A stretch of 64,000 nucleotides of DNA from Glaciecola flavus (GTDB lineage: Bacteria; Pseudomonadota; Gammaproteobacteria; Enterobacterales; Alteromonadaceae). The stretch covers positions 1 through 64,000 of the forward strand of contig NZ_JBHRSW010000023.1 of the NCBI RefSeq assembly GCF_042646125.1. Reading direction: 5' to 3'. Position numbers and translations under genes: made by a program. The notes below the pieces were generated by a model. The model was given only the letters and a program-made list of their open reading frames with translations, made no database searches and was not told where the DNA came from. Positions within the stretch are counted from its first letter, which is position 1; every line of letters begins with the position of its first letter. Shown in pieces: positions 43,502 to 52,920 of the stretch.

Positions 43502-44521
43502 ATGTCCACCAACGATAAGAAGCGCGTAACATCTTACGACGTCGCCAAAGAGGCGGGTGTTTCTCAATCTGCTGTCTCTCGAGTGTTTTTAGAGGGACGC
43601 AGTGTATCAAAAGCAACGCGTAAAAAAGTCTTAGCAACAGCCAATCGCATGGGCTATAAACCGAATGCAATAGCGAGGATGCTGATAACCAAGCGTTCAG
43701 GTATGGTTGCGGTAATCATGTCGACTACAGCTAACTTGAATTATCCGGAAGTACTGAGTCTGGTGAATGAGAATTTGAGGCATCGCAACGAGAGACTATT
43801 GCTTTTTACTCTTGACGACGAAGCTGGCTTAAGTGCTTTACTGGAACAAATTTGGACATTTCAGGTTGATGGGGTTATCGCATTGGCGGCACATTTTGAC
43901 CACCAGACACTGACCCAATTCAAAGAGCACGGCATACCTGTGGTTTTGTACAACAGAAAAGTGTCCGATCAATCAGCAAATTCAGTTTGCTGCAACCACG
44001 AACACGGAATTGGTCTGCTCATAGATTTACTCATCGATCACAATCATAAGAACTTTCTAATTGTATCAGGTCCTTCTGTATCTGAAGTCGGTCGTGAACG
44101 CCGAGCTGTCGCCGTTACTCACCTAGAGAAAAAAGGATTTAGTGATGTTCCAATTGTAAGTGGTGACTATTCTTACGATTCTGGAAGGCAGGCACTGCGT
44201 CAACACGATCCCGTTAAAAGTAAAACAACCGCTGTAATTTGTGGGAATGATGCAATGGCTCTAGGCGTGATTGATGAAGCCCGTGAAACGTTTGGTTTAA
44301 AAATACCAGAGGATTTATCGGTTGTTGGATTTGACGGTATAAATCCAGCTAATTGGTATAGTTATCAGTTGACTACAATAAAACAGCCAATTGAACAAAT
44401 GACCAAAGCAGCGATTGATATTCTTATTGAACAGATAGAAGATCCTACAAGCCCTGCGCAGTTGAGAATGTGGTCGGGCAAATTGATAGAAGGAAATTCC
44501 GTTGCTAAAGCAAAATCATAA
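43502..44521 (+). CDS. LacI-family transcriptional regulator of the SnoaL island
   Basis: 339 residues. The helix-turn-helix and hinge at about 8-65 read TSYDVAKEAGVSQSAVSRVF and ATANRMGYKPNAIARML; the periplasmic-binding-protein-like sensor domain follows (about 68-335) with VVGFDGINPANW. It starts 11 bp after the dehydrogenase-like gene. LacI proteins bind odd or even palindromes with a central CG, which the TTCGAA-centred sites in this island satisfy, so it is the probable repressor. The inducer is unknown. Confidence 0.93.
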   Translation: MSTNDKKRVTSYDVAKEAGVSQSAVSRVFLEGRSVSKATRKKVLATANRMGYKPNAIARMLITKRSGMVAVIMSTTANLNYPEVLSLVNENLRHRNERLLLFTLDDEAGLSALLEQIWTFQVDGVIALAAHFDHQTLTQFKEHGIPVVLYNRKVSDQSANSVCCNHEHGIGLLIDLLIDHNHKNFLIVSGPSVSEVGRERRAVAVTHLEKKGFSDVPIVSGDYSYDSGRQALRQHDPVKSKTTAVICGNDAMALGVIDEARETFGLKIPEDLSVVGFDGINPANWYSYQLTTIKQPIEQMTKAAIDILIEQIEDPTSPAQLRMWSGKLIEGNSVAKAKS

Positions 44522-44529
44522 GTAGTCCT

Positions 44530-45261
44530 ATGTCAGTACAATGTATTGTTTTTATCCCAGGTACACTATGTACCTCTCAAATGTTTGATCAAATTATTGA
44601 ACAGTTTGCACATCAATATACCGATACAGACTTTATTGCGCTGGATTTCGTTGAAGAATCTACATTGCAAGCAATGGTTGATACACTCAATAACGCGATC
44701 AATGGGCGTTCGTGTGTACTAGTCGGATTTTCAATGGGGGGGATGGTTGCCATGCACGCATTGCGCTCACGCATACCCAATTGTCAGGGCTTAGTGTTAC
44801 TGAACAGTAATAGCCATGCTGATTTGGAAGGTAGAGAGGCAATGCGCCAAGCTCAAATAAATGAAGCCAAACAAATTGGCTTTCAAACGCTATTTGAAAA
44901 TTCGTTCCTACCAAATTACCTTTTCAGGGAAACTGACAATATTCGGCAACAAATATGGCAAATGGCAAAACAACTCGGCTTGAGTACTTTTGAAAGGCAG
45001 TCAGCGGTGTTAGCTGAGAGACCTGATTCTTTATCATTGCTAGCGTCTCTCGACATACCCGTGCTGATTCTCGCAGGAGAGCATGACGTGTTATGTGCTG
45101 CTGAACATCAGAATGTAATGGCCGCTGCGATAAAAAAATCAACATTGGTATTTATTCATAATGCAGGCCATTTCGCTATTTTAGAGCAGTCAAAATTGGT
45201 AACGACTGAGCTAGAAAACTGGCTTAACTTCAATAAATTAATTGGATACACAGAATCGTGA
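44530..45261 (+). CDS. Alpha/beta hydrolase of the SnoaL island
   Basis: 243 residues. Oxyanion region IPGTLC, nucleophile elbow VGFSMGGMVA, Asp in LAGEHDVLC and His in NAGHFAIL. Resembles enol-lactonase or esterase-type hydrolases. It begins 8 bp after the LacI gene, and its TGA overlaps the GTG start of the aldolase gene, so it is translationally coupled. It may open a lactone or ester of the pathway; this is inference. Confidence 0.87.
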   Translation: MSVQCIVFIPGTLCTSQMFDQIIEQFAHQYTDTDFIALDFVEESTLQAMVDTLNNAINGRSCVLVGFSMGGMVAMHALRSRIPNCQGLVLLNSNSHADLEGREAMRQAQINEAKQIGFQTLFENSFLPNYLFRETDNIRQQIWQMAKQLGLSTFERQSAVLAERPDSLSLLASLDIPVLILAGEHDVLCAAEHQNVMAAAIKKSTLVFIHNAGHFAILEQSKLVTTELENWLNFNKLIGYTES

Positions 45262-46025
45262 ACCTAAAACAGCGTTTACAAACGCGTGAACCTACTTTAG
45301 GCACCTTTGTAAAAACGACACACTACCATAACACTGAAGTATTAAGTCGTACTGCGTTACATGTGCTATGTTTAGATGCAGAACATGCTCCCTTCGATCG
45401 CAGTGATCTTGACAAATGCGTGCTTGCAGCGAGAGCAAGTCAAAAGCCCGTATTGGTTAGGATCCCAGATAGCGAGAGTGCAACCATTCTCAACACTCTT
45501 GATATTGGTGCTACGGGGATCGTCGTGCCCCATGTAAAAACAGCGGAGCAGATAAATGATATTATCAAGTATTGTTACTTTGGCGATGGTGGCAGAGGTT
45601 ATGCTGGCTCCTCTAGATTTGCAGAATATACTACATCAACTATTGCTGATAATTTAGCAAAAAACCGGTCACAAACGTGTGTCATTGCGCAAATTGAAGA
45701 CTTGTGTGCTTTGGATCAGCTGGATGCAATTTGTCAGGTCGAACATTTAGATTGCTTGTTTATAGGCACAATGGACTTAACAGTGGCACTAAAAGCAAAC
45801 TCGCCAAAAGACGCGAGTGTCGAAAGAGTTATCACAAATATTGTTGAAACTGCGCGTCGCCACAACGTTACTTTAGGTATGTTTGTATCCGATTTAAACG
45901 AACTACCAGATTGGTTAAATAAAGGAGTTAGCTTGTTTCTTTTGGGGTCAGATCATAGTTTTATTCTGTCTGGCGCTAAGCAGCTTAGTGCTACATTTGA
46001 TGCAGCACAGAGCACTATTGCTTAA
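45258..46025 (+). CDS. HpcH/HpaI-family aldolase (GTG start)
   Basis: 255 residues. TIM-barrel class II aldolase with DAEHAPFD (catalytic His), VLVRIP (Arg), AQIEDL (metal-binding Glu) and GTMDLTVAL (metal-binding Asp). Family members cleave 4-hydroxy-2-oxoacids to pyruvate and an aldehyde. The GTG at 45258 overlaps the hydrolase stop. It ends the dehydrogenase-LacI-hydrolase-aldolase run and overlaps the convergent SnoaL gene by 11 bp. It implies that the pathway yields a 2-oxoacid split into central metabolites. Confidence 0.9.
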   Translation: MNLKQRLQTREPTLGTFVKTTHYHNTEVLSRTALHVLCLDAEHAPFDRSDLDKCVLAARASQKPVLVRIPDSESATILNTLDIGATGIVVPHVKTAEQINDIIKYCYFGDGGRGYAGSSRFAEYTTSTIADNLAKNRSQTCVIAQIEDLCALDQLDAICQVEHLDCLFIGTMDLTVALKANSPKDASVERVITNIVETARRHNVTLGMFVSDLNELPDWLNKGVSLFLLGSDHSFILSGAKQLSATFDAAQSTIA

Positions 46026-47031
46026 TTGGGTTTAGGATAGAGGTTGTTCGTTCGATGATATCGAGGCCTTGTTGTTTTAACCAATAAGGAATATCAATTA
46101 ATACCCAGTTTTCTTTCAACTTGTCGTCTTCTCTAGAGTAAATATCTGCAACGCGCATATCTGCAGGCTGGCTGCCACCGGGTAGACCAAGAAAACCCCC
46201 TGTCGAAGTATTGGTTAGGTTTGGCCAGCCAAAGAAGCAGGCGAATTCCCCTTCAGCTATTCGGCAAACATGACCATTGAATTTTTTGTCTTTCAGTTGT
46301 TGTCTGAACGGATAACTATGCTGTTGCTGATATCGTGTGATTGTATAGCTTGCGCCAATTCCTGCGGGGCCATACCACTCCATATCCTCATGCCACGTTT
46401 TGGCTAAAATAGCAGGCGGATAGTTGTCATTAGCCGTTATGTTTAATGTACTTAAGTCATCTATCATTGCTTCAACTAGCTTTAAGGTTTTCACCCCTGC
46501 TTCAGGAGATTGCACTTCAGTGAGGATACCATTGTGTTTGCGCGGACCGGGATAAACAAAATAATTGCCAGTTGTTGGAGGCAGTGGGTTCATTCCCACC
46601 ATTTGCATAAAGCCGATAATGTCAAAGAATAGACCAGATTTAAGAATTTTGTCATTTTCGATGCAAAAAAACTCTGCATATCTAAGCATCGTCATTTTTT
46701 GCGTTGCTCGAATATTGAGCCAATCACGATCAAAGAGTCCCAAAAAATGACCCATGCTCATTACCCAGACTTTTCCGTCATATTCATTTCGACCAGCCAT
46801 GAATATGTCCTGACGCCTTTGTAAACGACAAAATGCTTTGTGCAAAGGCATCCACACTTTGTCTATAGCCTCTTTTTTGCTGCTCATCTGGTTAAATGGA
46901 TACACCGCGAAACATTCGAATTCGTCCGAAACGAATTCATCAAAAATGCTTTCTATCGCATGGCTGGGTGCTTGTTCCAGTTTATTTAAATAATTGTTTA
47001 TTAGCGATTTTTCACGTTGAAAGTTAGCCAC
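46015..47031 (-). CDS. Tandem SnoaL/NTF2-like protein 1
   Basis: 338 residues in two SnoaL-like halves, about 10-155 and 185-330. The N half shows the W-x-PLHKAF...RRQD start and the TMLRYAEFF strand, and the C half has EWYGPAGIGASYTI and LKENWVLIDI. Four paralogs in this island share WYGPAGIG or WYGPGGIG. SnoaL-like folds catalyse aldol cyclisation, isomerisation, hydration or ester cyclisation. No polyketide synthase is present, so a catabolic role is more likely. It diverges from the symporter gene across the perfect operator at 47079-47092. Confidence 0.8.
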   Translation of the reverse strand: MANFQREKSLINNYLNKLEQAPSHAIESIFDEFVSDEFECFAVYPFNQMSSKKEAIDKVWMPLHKAFCRLQRRQDIFMAGRNEYDGKVWVMSMGHFLGLFDRDWLNIRATQKMTMLRYAEFFCIENDKILKSGLFFDIIGFMQMVGMNPLPPTTGNYFVYPGPRKHNGILTEVQSPEAGVKTLKLVEAMIDDLSTLNITANDNYPPAILAKTWHEDMEWYGPAGIGASYTITRYQQQHSYPFRQQLKDKKFNGHVCRIAEGEFACFFGWPNLTNTSTGGFLGLPGGSQPADMRVADIYSREDDKLKENWVLIDIPYWLKQQGLDIIERTTSILNPIKQ

Positions 47032-47078
47032 TATAAGTCCTAAAAGCTATATCGTTGCAAACAAATGCTATTTTCTAA

Positions 47079-47092
47079 TGACTTCGAAGTCA
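47079..47092. promoter_or_regulatory. Putative LacI-family operator 2 (perfect TGACTTCGAAGTCA)
   Basis: A perfect 14-bp palindrome between divergent SnoaL protein 1 (start 47031) and the symporter (start 47153). It serves as the reference for the four other sites in the island. Confidence 0.8.
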
Positions 47093-47152
47093 AACGGTAT
47101 TATAGTGATATTAGATATTTGATAAAAACAAATAACAAAGCAGAGGTCGTAC

Positions 47153-48763
47153 ATGACGGAATTCGGCACGATAAACTGGACAATTTTGATCGTTTACATC
47201 ATCGCTAACCTTTTGCTCGGGCTAGTGATTGGAAAAAACATCGAGTCTGATGATGATTTTTATCTAGGAAAGAAAACGACCCCTTGGTGGGCAATAGGCA
47301 TTTCAGTCGTTGCGACTTATGTAAGTGCCATGACTTTTCTCGGCGCACCCGCTTGGGCTTACAAGGATGGTTTATCTGTCATTGCAATCCATTTGAATTA
47401 TCCGCTTGTCATTATGGCTGTGATCATATTTTTCTTCCCATTCTTCTACAATGCCGGCGTCGCGTCTATCTACGAATATCAGGAAAAACGGTTTGGTAAA
47501 CGCGCTAGAGGGACTATTTCTGCTATTTGGTTGGTGTCTCAAACTATGAGTAGTGCGGCTGTGCTTTATGCAACGTCTGTAGTACTGAGTTTTATTACCG
47601 GCATTCCAGTTGTAACAGCTATTATTATTGTCACCATTATTGCACTGATATACACGGTCATGGGGGGGATCACGGCGGTAATTTGGACTGATGTGATTCA
47701 ATCTTTTATCTTGTTTGCAGGTGCCGGCATTATCTTTTATGCACTGGTTACACAAGGTGACTTTTCAGTAGAAAGCTCCTTAGCTGCACTAAAAGCAGAA
47801 GGCAAACTTGACCCGCTTAACTTTAGTTTTGATTTTGATACGACTACCACGGTTTGGAGCGGGATTTTAGCAATGACGCTGTATCACATTACCGTATACG
47901 GTACCAATCAAATGATGGTGCAGCGCACCTTAGCAGCTAAGAATATTGGAGATGCGAAAAAGTCATATTTATTAATGGGGTTTGCTGCATTTTTTATCTA
48001 CTTATTCTTTATCGCATTAGGCGTGTTGTTTTACAGTTACTACGACGGCAAAACATTTGAGAATGAAAATACCATTATTCTACAGTTTGCCTCAGACTAC
48101 GGTTTACCTGGGCTAATGGGGGTTATCGCTGCCGCTGTTATGGCTGCGTCGATGTCTAGTTTAGACTCTGCATTCAATTCTCTATCGACTGTTACCACTA
48201 TCGATTTTTATAAAAAATATTGGGCTAAAGATAAACCAGAAAAACACTATCTCACTATGACCCGTATTTTCACTCTCGTCTGGGCGCTTATCATAATTAT
48301 CCCTGCGATTGGTTACCACTTGCATAGTACTGGCTCTATTCTCGAAGTGTTGAGTAAAGTGGGATCTTTCTTTGTTGGCGCTCAACTGGGCATGTTTGCG
48401 CTTGGTTTTTTCTCTAAACAAGCGACTGAAAATGGCTTATTGGTGGGCACTGCTGCTGGCTTTATTGTGGTTACCGTCACCGCAACTAGCACTGATGTTG
48501 CGTGGCCTTGGTATGCTGCGATCGGAGCTGGTACCAATGTCATTGTAACTATCTTGGCTAGCCTACTCATTGACGGCAAACAAGAAGAGTACTCCGAATA
48601 TACTGTTGTTGGGCAAAAAAGAATGTTTGCTAAAGAGGGGCTACCAGAGAAAGAAAATGGATGGTACCGAATACCAGGTAAGGTCGATCCAATTAACTAT
48701 TATCTTTTTGCTTTTTTCGTGACTACATTGATGTTTTTGTGGTCAATACAATATTGGGTATAG
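47153..48763 (+). CDS. Sodium:solute symporter (SSS family)
   Basis: 536 residues, about 13-14 transmembrane helices. Shows the GKNIESDDDFYLGKKTTPWW start, VSAMTFLGAPAWAYKDG, the VMGGITAVIWTDVIQSFILF signature and MAASMSSLDSAFNSLSTVTT (Na2-site region). The family imports sugars, amino acids, nucleosides and carboxylates; the substrate is unknown. First gene of a tight run with four SnoaL-like genes (stop 3 bp before the next), read from operator 2. It is probably the inner-membrane uptake step of the island. Confidence 0.92.
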   Translation: MTEFGTINWTILIVYIIANLLLGLVIGKNIESDDDFYLGKKTTPWWAIGISVVATYVSAMTFLGAPAWAYKDGLSVIAIHLNYPLVIMAVIIFFFPFFYNAGVASIYEYQEKRFGKRARGTISAIWLVSQTMSSAAVLYATSVVLSFITGIPVVTAIIIVTIIALIYTVMGGITAVIWTDVIQSFILFAGAGIIFYALVTQGDFSVESSLAALKAEGKLDPLNFSFDFDTTTTVWSGILAMTLYHITVYGTNQMMVQRTLAAKNIGDAKKSYLLMGFAAFFIYLFFIALGVLFYSYYDGKTFENENTIILQFASDYGLPGLMGVIAAAVMAASMSSLDSAFNSLSTVTTIDFYKKYWAKDKPEKHYLTMTRIFTLVWALIIIIPAIGYHLHSTGSILEVLSKVGSFFVGAQLGMFALGFFSKQATENGLLVGTAAGFIVVTVTATSTDVAWPWYAAIGAGTNVIVTILASLLIDGKQEEYSEYTVVGQKRMFAKEGLPEKENGWYRIPGKVDPINYYLFAFFVTTLMFLWSIQYWV

Positions 48764-48772
48764 GAGATGCAT

Positions 48773-49756
48773 GTGAGTGTCGTTGAACAGTTTTATAAGG
48801 CTGTGATTATAAACTCGACTGAAGTAAACGACTTCGTCGACAAAAATACCAAATGGCATGTATCTGCGCCAGTGAATGAAGTTTCGAGCATGGACGATTG
48901 GATTCAAGCTTGCTGGTTGCCATTGACAAAAGCCTTTGAAGGCATAGAGCGCAGAACCTTTATCTCGTTATCGGAAGTAGAGAATGACGTTAAGTGGACT
49001 TTTTCCACGGGGGTGTTTGTTGGTAATTTCAACTCGCCATTATTTGGTATCCCCCATACAGGCAAAGCGGCTTACCTAAGATTTACCGAGATGGTGGCAG
49101 AAAGAGACGGCAAAATTATAGAGGGCTACACCATACTGGACATGCTTGACTTGATGGAGCAGGCAGGGGTTAACCCACTGCGTAAATCATTGGGTAAGTC
49201 AGGGACAATTTTGCCACCTAGTACTCTAGATGGAGTTAACCCTCCTTTTGACTCGAAAGAGCAGGGGCAAATCACCAAGCAGCTAGTTATAGACATGTTG
49301 AATGAGCTTGGACGCTTTGACGGAGAATCGCTGTCTAGTATGAAGCTTGAAAATTATTGGGATCCTAATTTTATCTGGTATGGCCCTGCTGGCATAGGCA
49401 CGACTCGAGGTATCGAAGACTTCAGACAGCAGCATCAAGGCCCGTTTGTATTTAGTTTTCCAGACCGGATTGTAGATCATCATACTGCGTTCATTGCACA
49501 GGGCAACTATGCCGCAACAGGCGGGTGGCCGCATATGCATGGCACCCATTCATGCGGTGGTTGGCTTGGACTGCCACCTAGCGGTAAGTATTTAGAGTTG
49601 AGAGTTATGGATATTTGGCGTCGGGAAGGAAATTTATTAAAGGAAAACTGGGTTGCGATCGATTTGGTTCATATGTGTGAGCAAATGGGATTGGACGTAT
49701 TCGCAATGATGCATACGCTATCAAACGGTAATAATGGGGCAAATTGTGGTGACTGA
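48773..49756 (+). CDS. Tandem SnoaL/NTF2-like protein 2 (GTG start)
   Basis: 327 residues from GTG 48773, chosen because AGGAG (48762-48766) lies 6 nt upstream; an in-frame ATG at 48767 would directly touch that site. N half about 5-150 (CWLPLTKAFEGIERRTF, AYLRFTEMVAERDGKI), C half about 175-320 (FIWYGPAGIGTTRGIEDF, FPDRIVDHH, LRVMDIWRREGNLLKENWV). Same two-domain plan as protein 1. It follows the symporter gene directly and overlaps the next gene by about 20 bp. Confidence 0.8.
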   Translation: MSVVEQFYKAVIINSTEVNDFVDKNTKWHVSAPVNEVSSMDDWIQACWLPLTKAFEGIERRTFISLSEVENDVKWTFSTGVFVGNFNSPLFGIPHTGKAAYLRFTEMVAERDGKIIEGYTILDMLDLMEQAGVNPLRKSLGKSGTILPPSTLDGVNPPFDSKEQGQITKQLVIDMLNELGRFDGESLSSMKLENYWDPNFIWYGPAGIGTTRGIEDFRQQHQGPFVFSFPDRIVDHHTAFIAQGNYAATGGWPHMHGTHSCGGWLGLPPSGKYLELRVMDIWRREGNLLKENWVAIDLVHMCEQMGLDVFAMMHTLSNGNNGANCGD

Positions 49757-50864
49757 TTGTCTTACGAACAAAGTGACACAAACCTATTGGAAATCATTAC
49801 CCGAGTTGCTCAATCCGGTAGGACCAAATACACAAAACTTAGAAGGGTTCGATCCTGAGTTTATCGATATCGTCGATTATATCATCCGAATCACGCATCG
49901 CATTTGGGAGCAAAAAGATTTTGGTCTATGTAAGAAGTACTACGCCGACTATTGTCCTGTCTTTACCTTAGGAGGGTACTCTGATGATGTTGAAACGGTT
50001 ATTCAAAATACACTTAAAACCGTTGCGGCTTTTCCAGACCGCTCACTGATTGGTGACAATGTAGTCTGGCGAGATTTAGGTGAGGATGGATACTACTCAT
50101 CGCATCGCATTACAAGCGTTATGACAAACAAAGGCCACTCTGAATTCGGCTCTGCAACGGGGCAAACCGGGCGCGTGACAACCATTGCTGACTGTATTTG
50201 TAAAGACAACAAAATAGTCTATGAATGGTTAATGCGCGACAATAGTTTCCTCCTCAAGCAGCTCGGTATAGATATCCATGATGCTGCTAAACACATGTTG
50301 AAAGTCGCCCCACACCCAGTCTTCTTAGAATGGATGGAACAGGAAAAAATTAGAGTAAGAGCTATGCAAGCCTCTCCTCACCAATGGTCAAGCTATGTTG
50401 ATGCAAAGTGGTCGAGTTTTGCGGGTAACTGGATAGACACTATTTTCAATCAAAAACAATTTAGTCAGTTAACACAATTCTATGCACTGAATGCTTCAGT
50501 GCAATGGCCCGGAGGTCGTCTCAGTGTTGGCATTCCGGGAATTGCGGGGATCTTTATCCAATGGTTGCGAGGTTGCCCTGACGCAAAAGCGACATGTGAT
50601 CACGTTGGTGTGGTTGAATTTGATGATGAGACAACCGATATTGCAATTCGCTGGAGTTTAACAGGCACTGCAAGCATGAATAATCCTACATATAAGCTCT
50701 ATGAAGGGCTAGATTATTTTGTTTTGGGGGCGAGCCACCTAAGAGTAAAAAACGGTTTGATCATTAATGAATGGACTGTTTTTGATGAAGTGGCGATCTT
50801 AGTCAACTTGATGCGGGAACATCAGAAAAAGCTAGGCCTGAGAGAGGAACCAAAACGTGATTAA
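49734..50864 (+). CDS. Tandem SnoaL/NTF2-like protein 3 (divergent)
   Basis: 376 residues. N half about 28-160 (IIRITHRIWEQKDFGLCKKYY, FPDRSLIGDNVVWRD, IVYEWLMRDN), C half about 205-365 (WSSFAGNWIDTIFNQKQF, INEWTVFDEVAI). It lacks the WYGPAGIG motif and is closer to small ester-cyclase or SnoaL proteins in its first half. The start is uncertain: ATG 49734 or GTG 49746/49749. Its end overlaps the next gene by 8 bp, so it is part of the symporter operon. Confidence 0.72.
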   Translation: MGQIVVTDCLTNKVTQTYWKSLPELLNPVGPNTQNLEGFDPEFIDIVDYIIRITHRIWEQKDFGLCKKYYADYCPVFTLGGYSDDVETVIQNTLKTVAAFPDRSLIGDNVVWRDLGEDGYYSSHRITSVMTNKGHSEFGSATGQTGRVTTIADCICKDNKIVYEWLMRDNSFLLKQLGIDIHDAAKHMLKVAPHPVFLEWMEQEKIRVRAMQASPHQWSSYVDAKWSSFAGNWIDTIFNQKQFSQLTQFYALNASVQWPGGRLSVGIPGIAGIFIQWLRGCPDAKATCDHVGVVEFDDETTDIAIRWSLTGTASMNNPTYKLYEGLDYFVLGASHLRVKNGLIINEWTVFDEVAILVNLMREHQKKLGLREEPKRD

Positions 50865-51729
50865 CAACTTCATTCGTTTTTATGAAGAAGGCGATATAAA
50901 GAATCTGACTTCAGTTTTACTTCATTCATGCTCTTGGCAGCAACATGGATTTAAAGCTTTTGGTTCCTCACAAATTAATACCGTGTTAACTCATTGGCTC
51001 AGTTTAGTCGGGAGAAGTCAAACAGAGATTGTCAGTCAGGTAAATTCTGAGAATATGTCAACGGCCTTGATCAAACTCTACCCCTACTCGAACCAATCGA
51101 GTCAAGACAAGGTTGTTTTATTATCGCTTGCCGTTGAACACAACGGAAGAGTCGTTAAATCCGTTGATTGCGTGGTCAATACTCAACTTGTAGCAGATAG
51201 AAAGGGAGTCGATATATTAAGCTTAAGTCAGAGCTTACCTAATCCAGATCCACTTGTTTTATCAGAATATGATCATCAAGATCATTTGCAAAACAACCTA
51301 GCGCTGCCATCAAACTTAGTCCGTAATAACAATGTAGACACCAGCTTACTGGATAAATGGTGGCAAATTCACTCAGTTGGACAGCTAAGTAATATTGACG
51401 CTTTGTATTCGGAAAATGCCTCCATCGTAGCGCTTTCCAGTGGAAGAACAATTATTAAGAATGAGCTGTTTACGTCTCTGTGCCATTTCCGAACGCAGTT
51501 TTTACGTCCATTTTCCCAGCTTGAATCAGTGACTACTGAGGACAATTTCGTTGCCATTGTGTGGCTTTTTGAGGGGGATGATACGGATACTTCAGAACGA
51601 ATGAGACTGCGCGTTGTTTCCCATCTTGAGCTTGTTGATGGACATATTATCAATGAATCCAGCGTGTTTGATTTGGCTGCACATTTCAAAAGGTACCCAA
51701 ATAGTACATTACGACTCTCGGGCATTTAA
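50857..51729 (+). CDS. SnoaL/NTF2-like protein 4 (most divergent, GTG start)
   Basis: 290 residues. Starts at GTG 50857 inside the end of the previous gene. Two halves of about 140 residues each with the NTF2-like order of helices then strands (NFIRFYEEGDIKNLTSVLLH at the start; WWQIHSVGQLSNIDALYSEN opening the second), ending LVDGHIINESSVFDL, as in protein 3. Homology to the SnoaL group rests on fold-like pattern and position, so it is less certain than for the others. Confidence 0.6.
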   Translation: MINNFIRFYEEGDIKNLTSVLLHSCSWQQHGFKAFGSSQINTVLTHWLSLVGRSQTEIVSQVNSENMSTALIKLYPYSNQSSQDKVVLLSLAVEHNGRVVKSVDCVVNTQLVADRKGVDILSLSQSLPNPDPLVLSEYDHQDHLQNNLALPSNLVRNNNVDTSLLDKWWQIHSVGQLSNIDALYSENASIVALSSGRTIIKNELFTSLCHFRTQFLRPFSQLESVTTEDNFVAIVWLFEGDDTDTSERMRLRVVSHLELVDGHIINESSVFDLAAHFKRYPNSTLRLSGI

Positions 51730-51732
51730 TTC

Positions 51733-52752
51733 ATGATAAGCAGTTGTCAGCACGCGACCAATAAACGAGTAATACACACCCTATCCAAAGCCATGTATGA
51801 CTTTAATGTCAAAGAAGTCACTCAATTGATTAAGCATATTTTTGCGGATAAACCTTTACTGCAAATGTGTTACCCGTTTGAAACTATGGAAAGTCTTGAT
51901 TCATGGTTGAATGACGTACTATTAACGCTTCACGAGGCATTGCCTGATATAGAAAGACGCGACAATATCATTATCTCAGGTGAAGCAAGTGATAACGGTA
52001 TGTGGGTGGGTTGCAATGGTAACTACACTGGCACCTTTACTAAGCCGTGGTTAGGTATTCCGCCCACAGGCCGTTCTGTATCAATGCGCTATACCGAGTT
52101 TTATCGGTTTGTTGACGATAAAATTGTTGAAATGCAGGCTATATGGGATATTCCCGAGCTAATGATGCAAGCTGAGGTTTGGCCTCTTTCGCCTAGTATA
52201 GGGCGCGAGTGGCAAGTGCCAGGACCTGCAACCCAAGATGGTTTGTCGTTAGCTGATCGCTGTGCAAGTACCTCAATGAACTCGCTGAAAATTGTTTCTG
52301 ACATGTGTACAGCCTTAGGTAATCACGCCTCTGGAGGTGTTGATGCAATGCGTTTGGAAGAATTCTGGCATCCCAAATGCAGCTGGTATGGACCAGCAGG
52401 TATTGGCAGTACTCGGACGATCGCAGGTTTTAGACACTGCCATCAAATACCTTTTTTGAACGGTTTACCTGATAGGGGACCCATCAGTGAAAATCATAAA
52501 TTTTTTGCTGATAATAATTATGTTGCCGTGACCGGTTGGCCGGCGGGAATGAGAATGACCGTTAGTGACGCTGGGTGGCTTGGTATAGCACCAGGCAGGC
52601 AAAAAATCACAATGCGCAGTTTAGACTTTTGGCGTGTGCAAAACGGGCTAATACGAGAAAACTGGGTGCTCATTGACCTATTGTCAGTGTATGCGCAGTT
52701 GAATGTCGATGTACTAGCCAGAATGAAAGAGATGACTTCGAAGTATATCTAG
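51733..52752 (+). CDS. Tandem SnoaL/NTF2-like protein 5
   Basis: 339 residues. N half about 20-160 (TLHEALPDIERRDNIIISGE, VSMRYTEFYRFVDDKIVE), C half about 190-330 (CSWYGPAGIGSTRTIAGF, GLPDRGP, MRSLDFWRVQNGLIRENWV). Starts 3 bp after protein 4. The last codons overlap operator copy 3 (52733-52746), upstream of the TonB receptor. Same motif set as proteins 1, 2 and 6. Confidence 0.8.
   Translation: MISSCQHATNKRVIHTLSKAMYDFNVKEVTQLIKHIFADKPLLQMCYPFETMESLDSWLNDVLLTLHEALPDIERRDNIIISGEASDNGMWVGCNGNYTGTFTKPWLGIPPTGRSVSMRYTEFYRFVDDKIVEMQAIWDIPELMMQAEVWPLSPSIGREWQVPGPATQDGLSLADRCASTSMNSLKIVSDMCTALGNHASGGVDAMRLEEFWHPKCSWYGPAGIGSTRTIAGFRHCHQIPFLNGLPDRGPISENHKFFADNNYVAVTGWPAGMRMTVSDAGWLGIAPGRQKITMRSLDFWRVQNGLIRENWVLIDLLSVYAQLNVDVLARMKEMTSKYI
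52733..52746. promoter_or_regulatory. Putative LacI-family operator 3 (TGACTTCGAAGTAT)
   Basis: Matches the reference palindrome at 12 of 14 positions. It lies within the last codons of SnoaL protein 5, 76 bp upstream of a second copy at 52809. The pair is in front of the TonB receptor gene and may allow looping. Confidence 0.65.
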
Positions 52753-52808
52753 AAATCTTTGCAATTCCGTAATTCTTTGATGCATTCTTTTTCTTTTGTA
52801 CTTTTTAT

Positions 52809-52822
52809 TGACTTCGAAGTAC
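52809..52822. promoter_or_regulatory. Putative LacI-family operator 4 (TGACTTCGAAGTAC)
   Basis: 12 of 14 positions match the reference palindrome. It lies 98 bp before the TonB receptor start at 52921, in the intergenic region. Confidence 0.75.
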
Positions 52823-52920
52823 ATAATCGATAGTTTGGTATTTAACAACCGTATTTGACCCTTTAGCGAAAAATATTGAAATACAAAAAATAAAATACTA
52901 AAACCTCATCGGAGAATACC

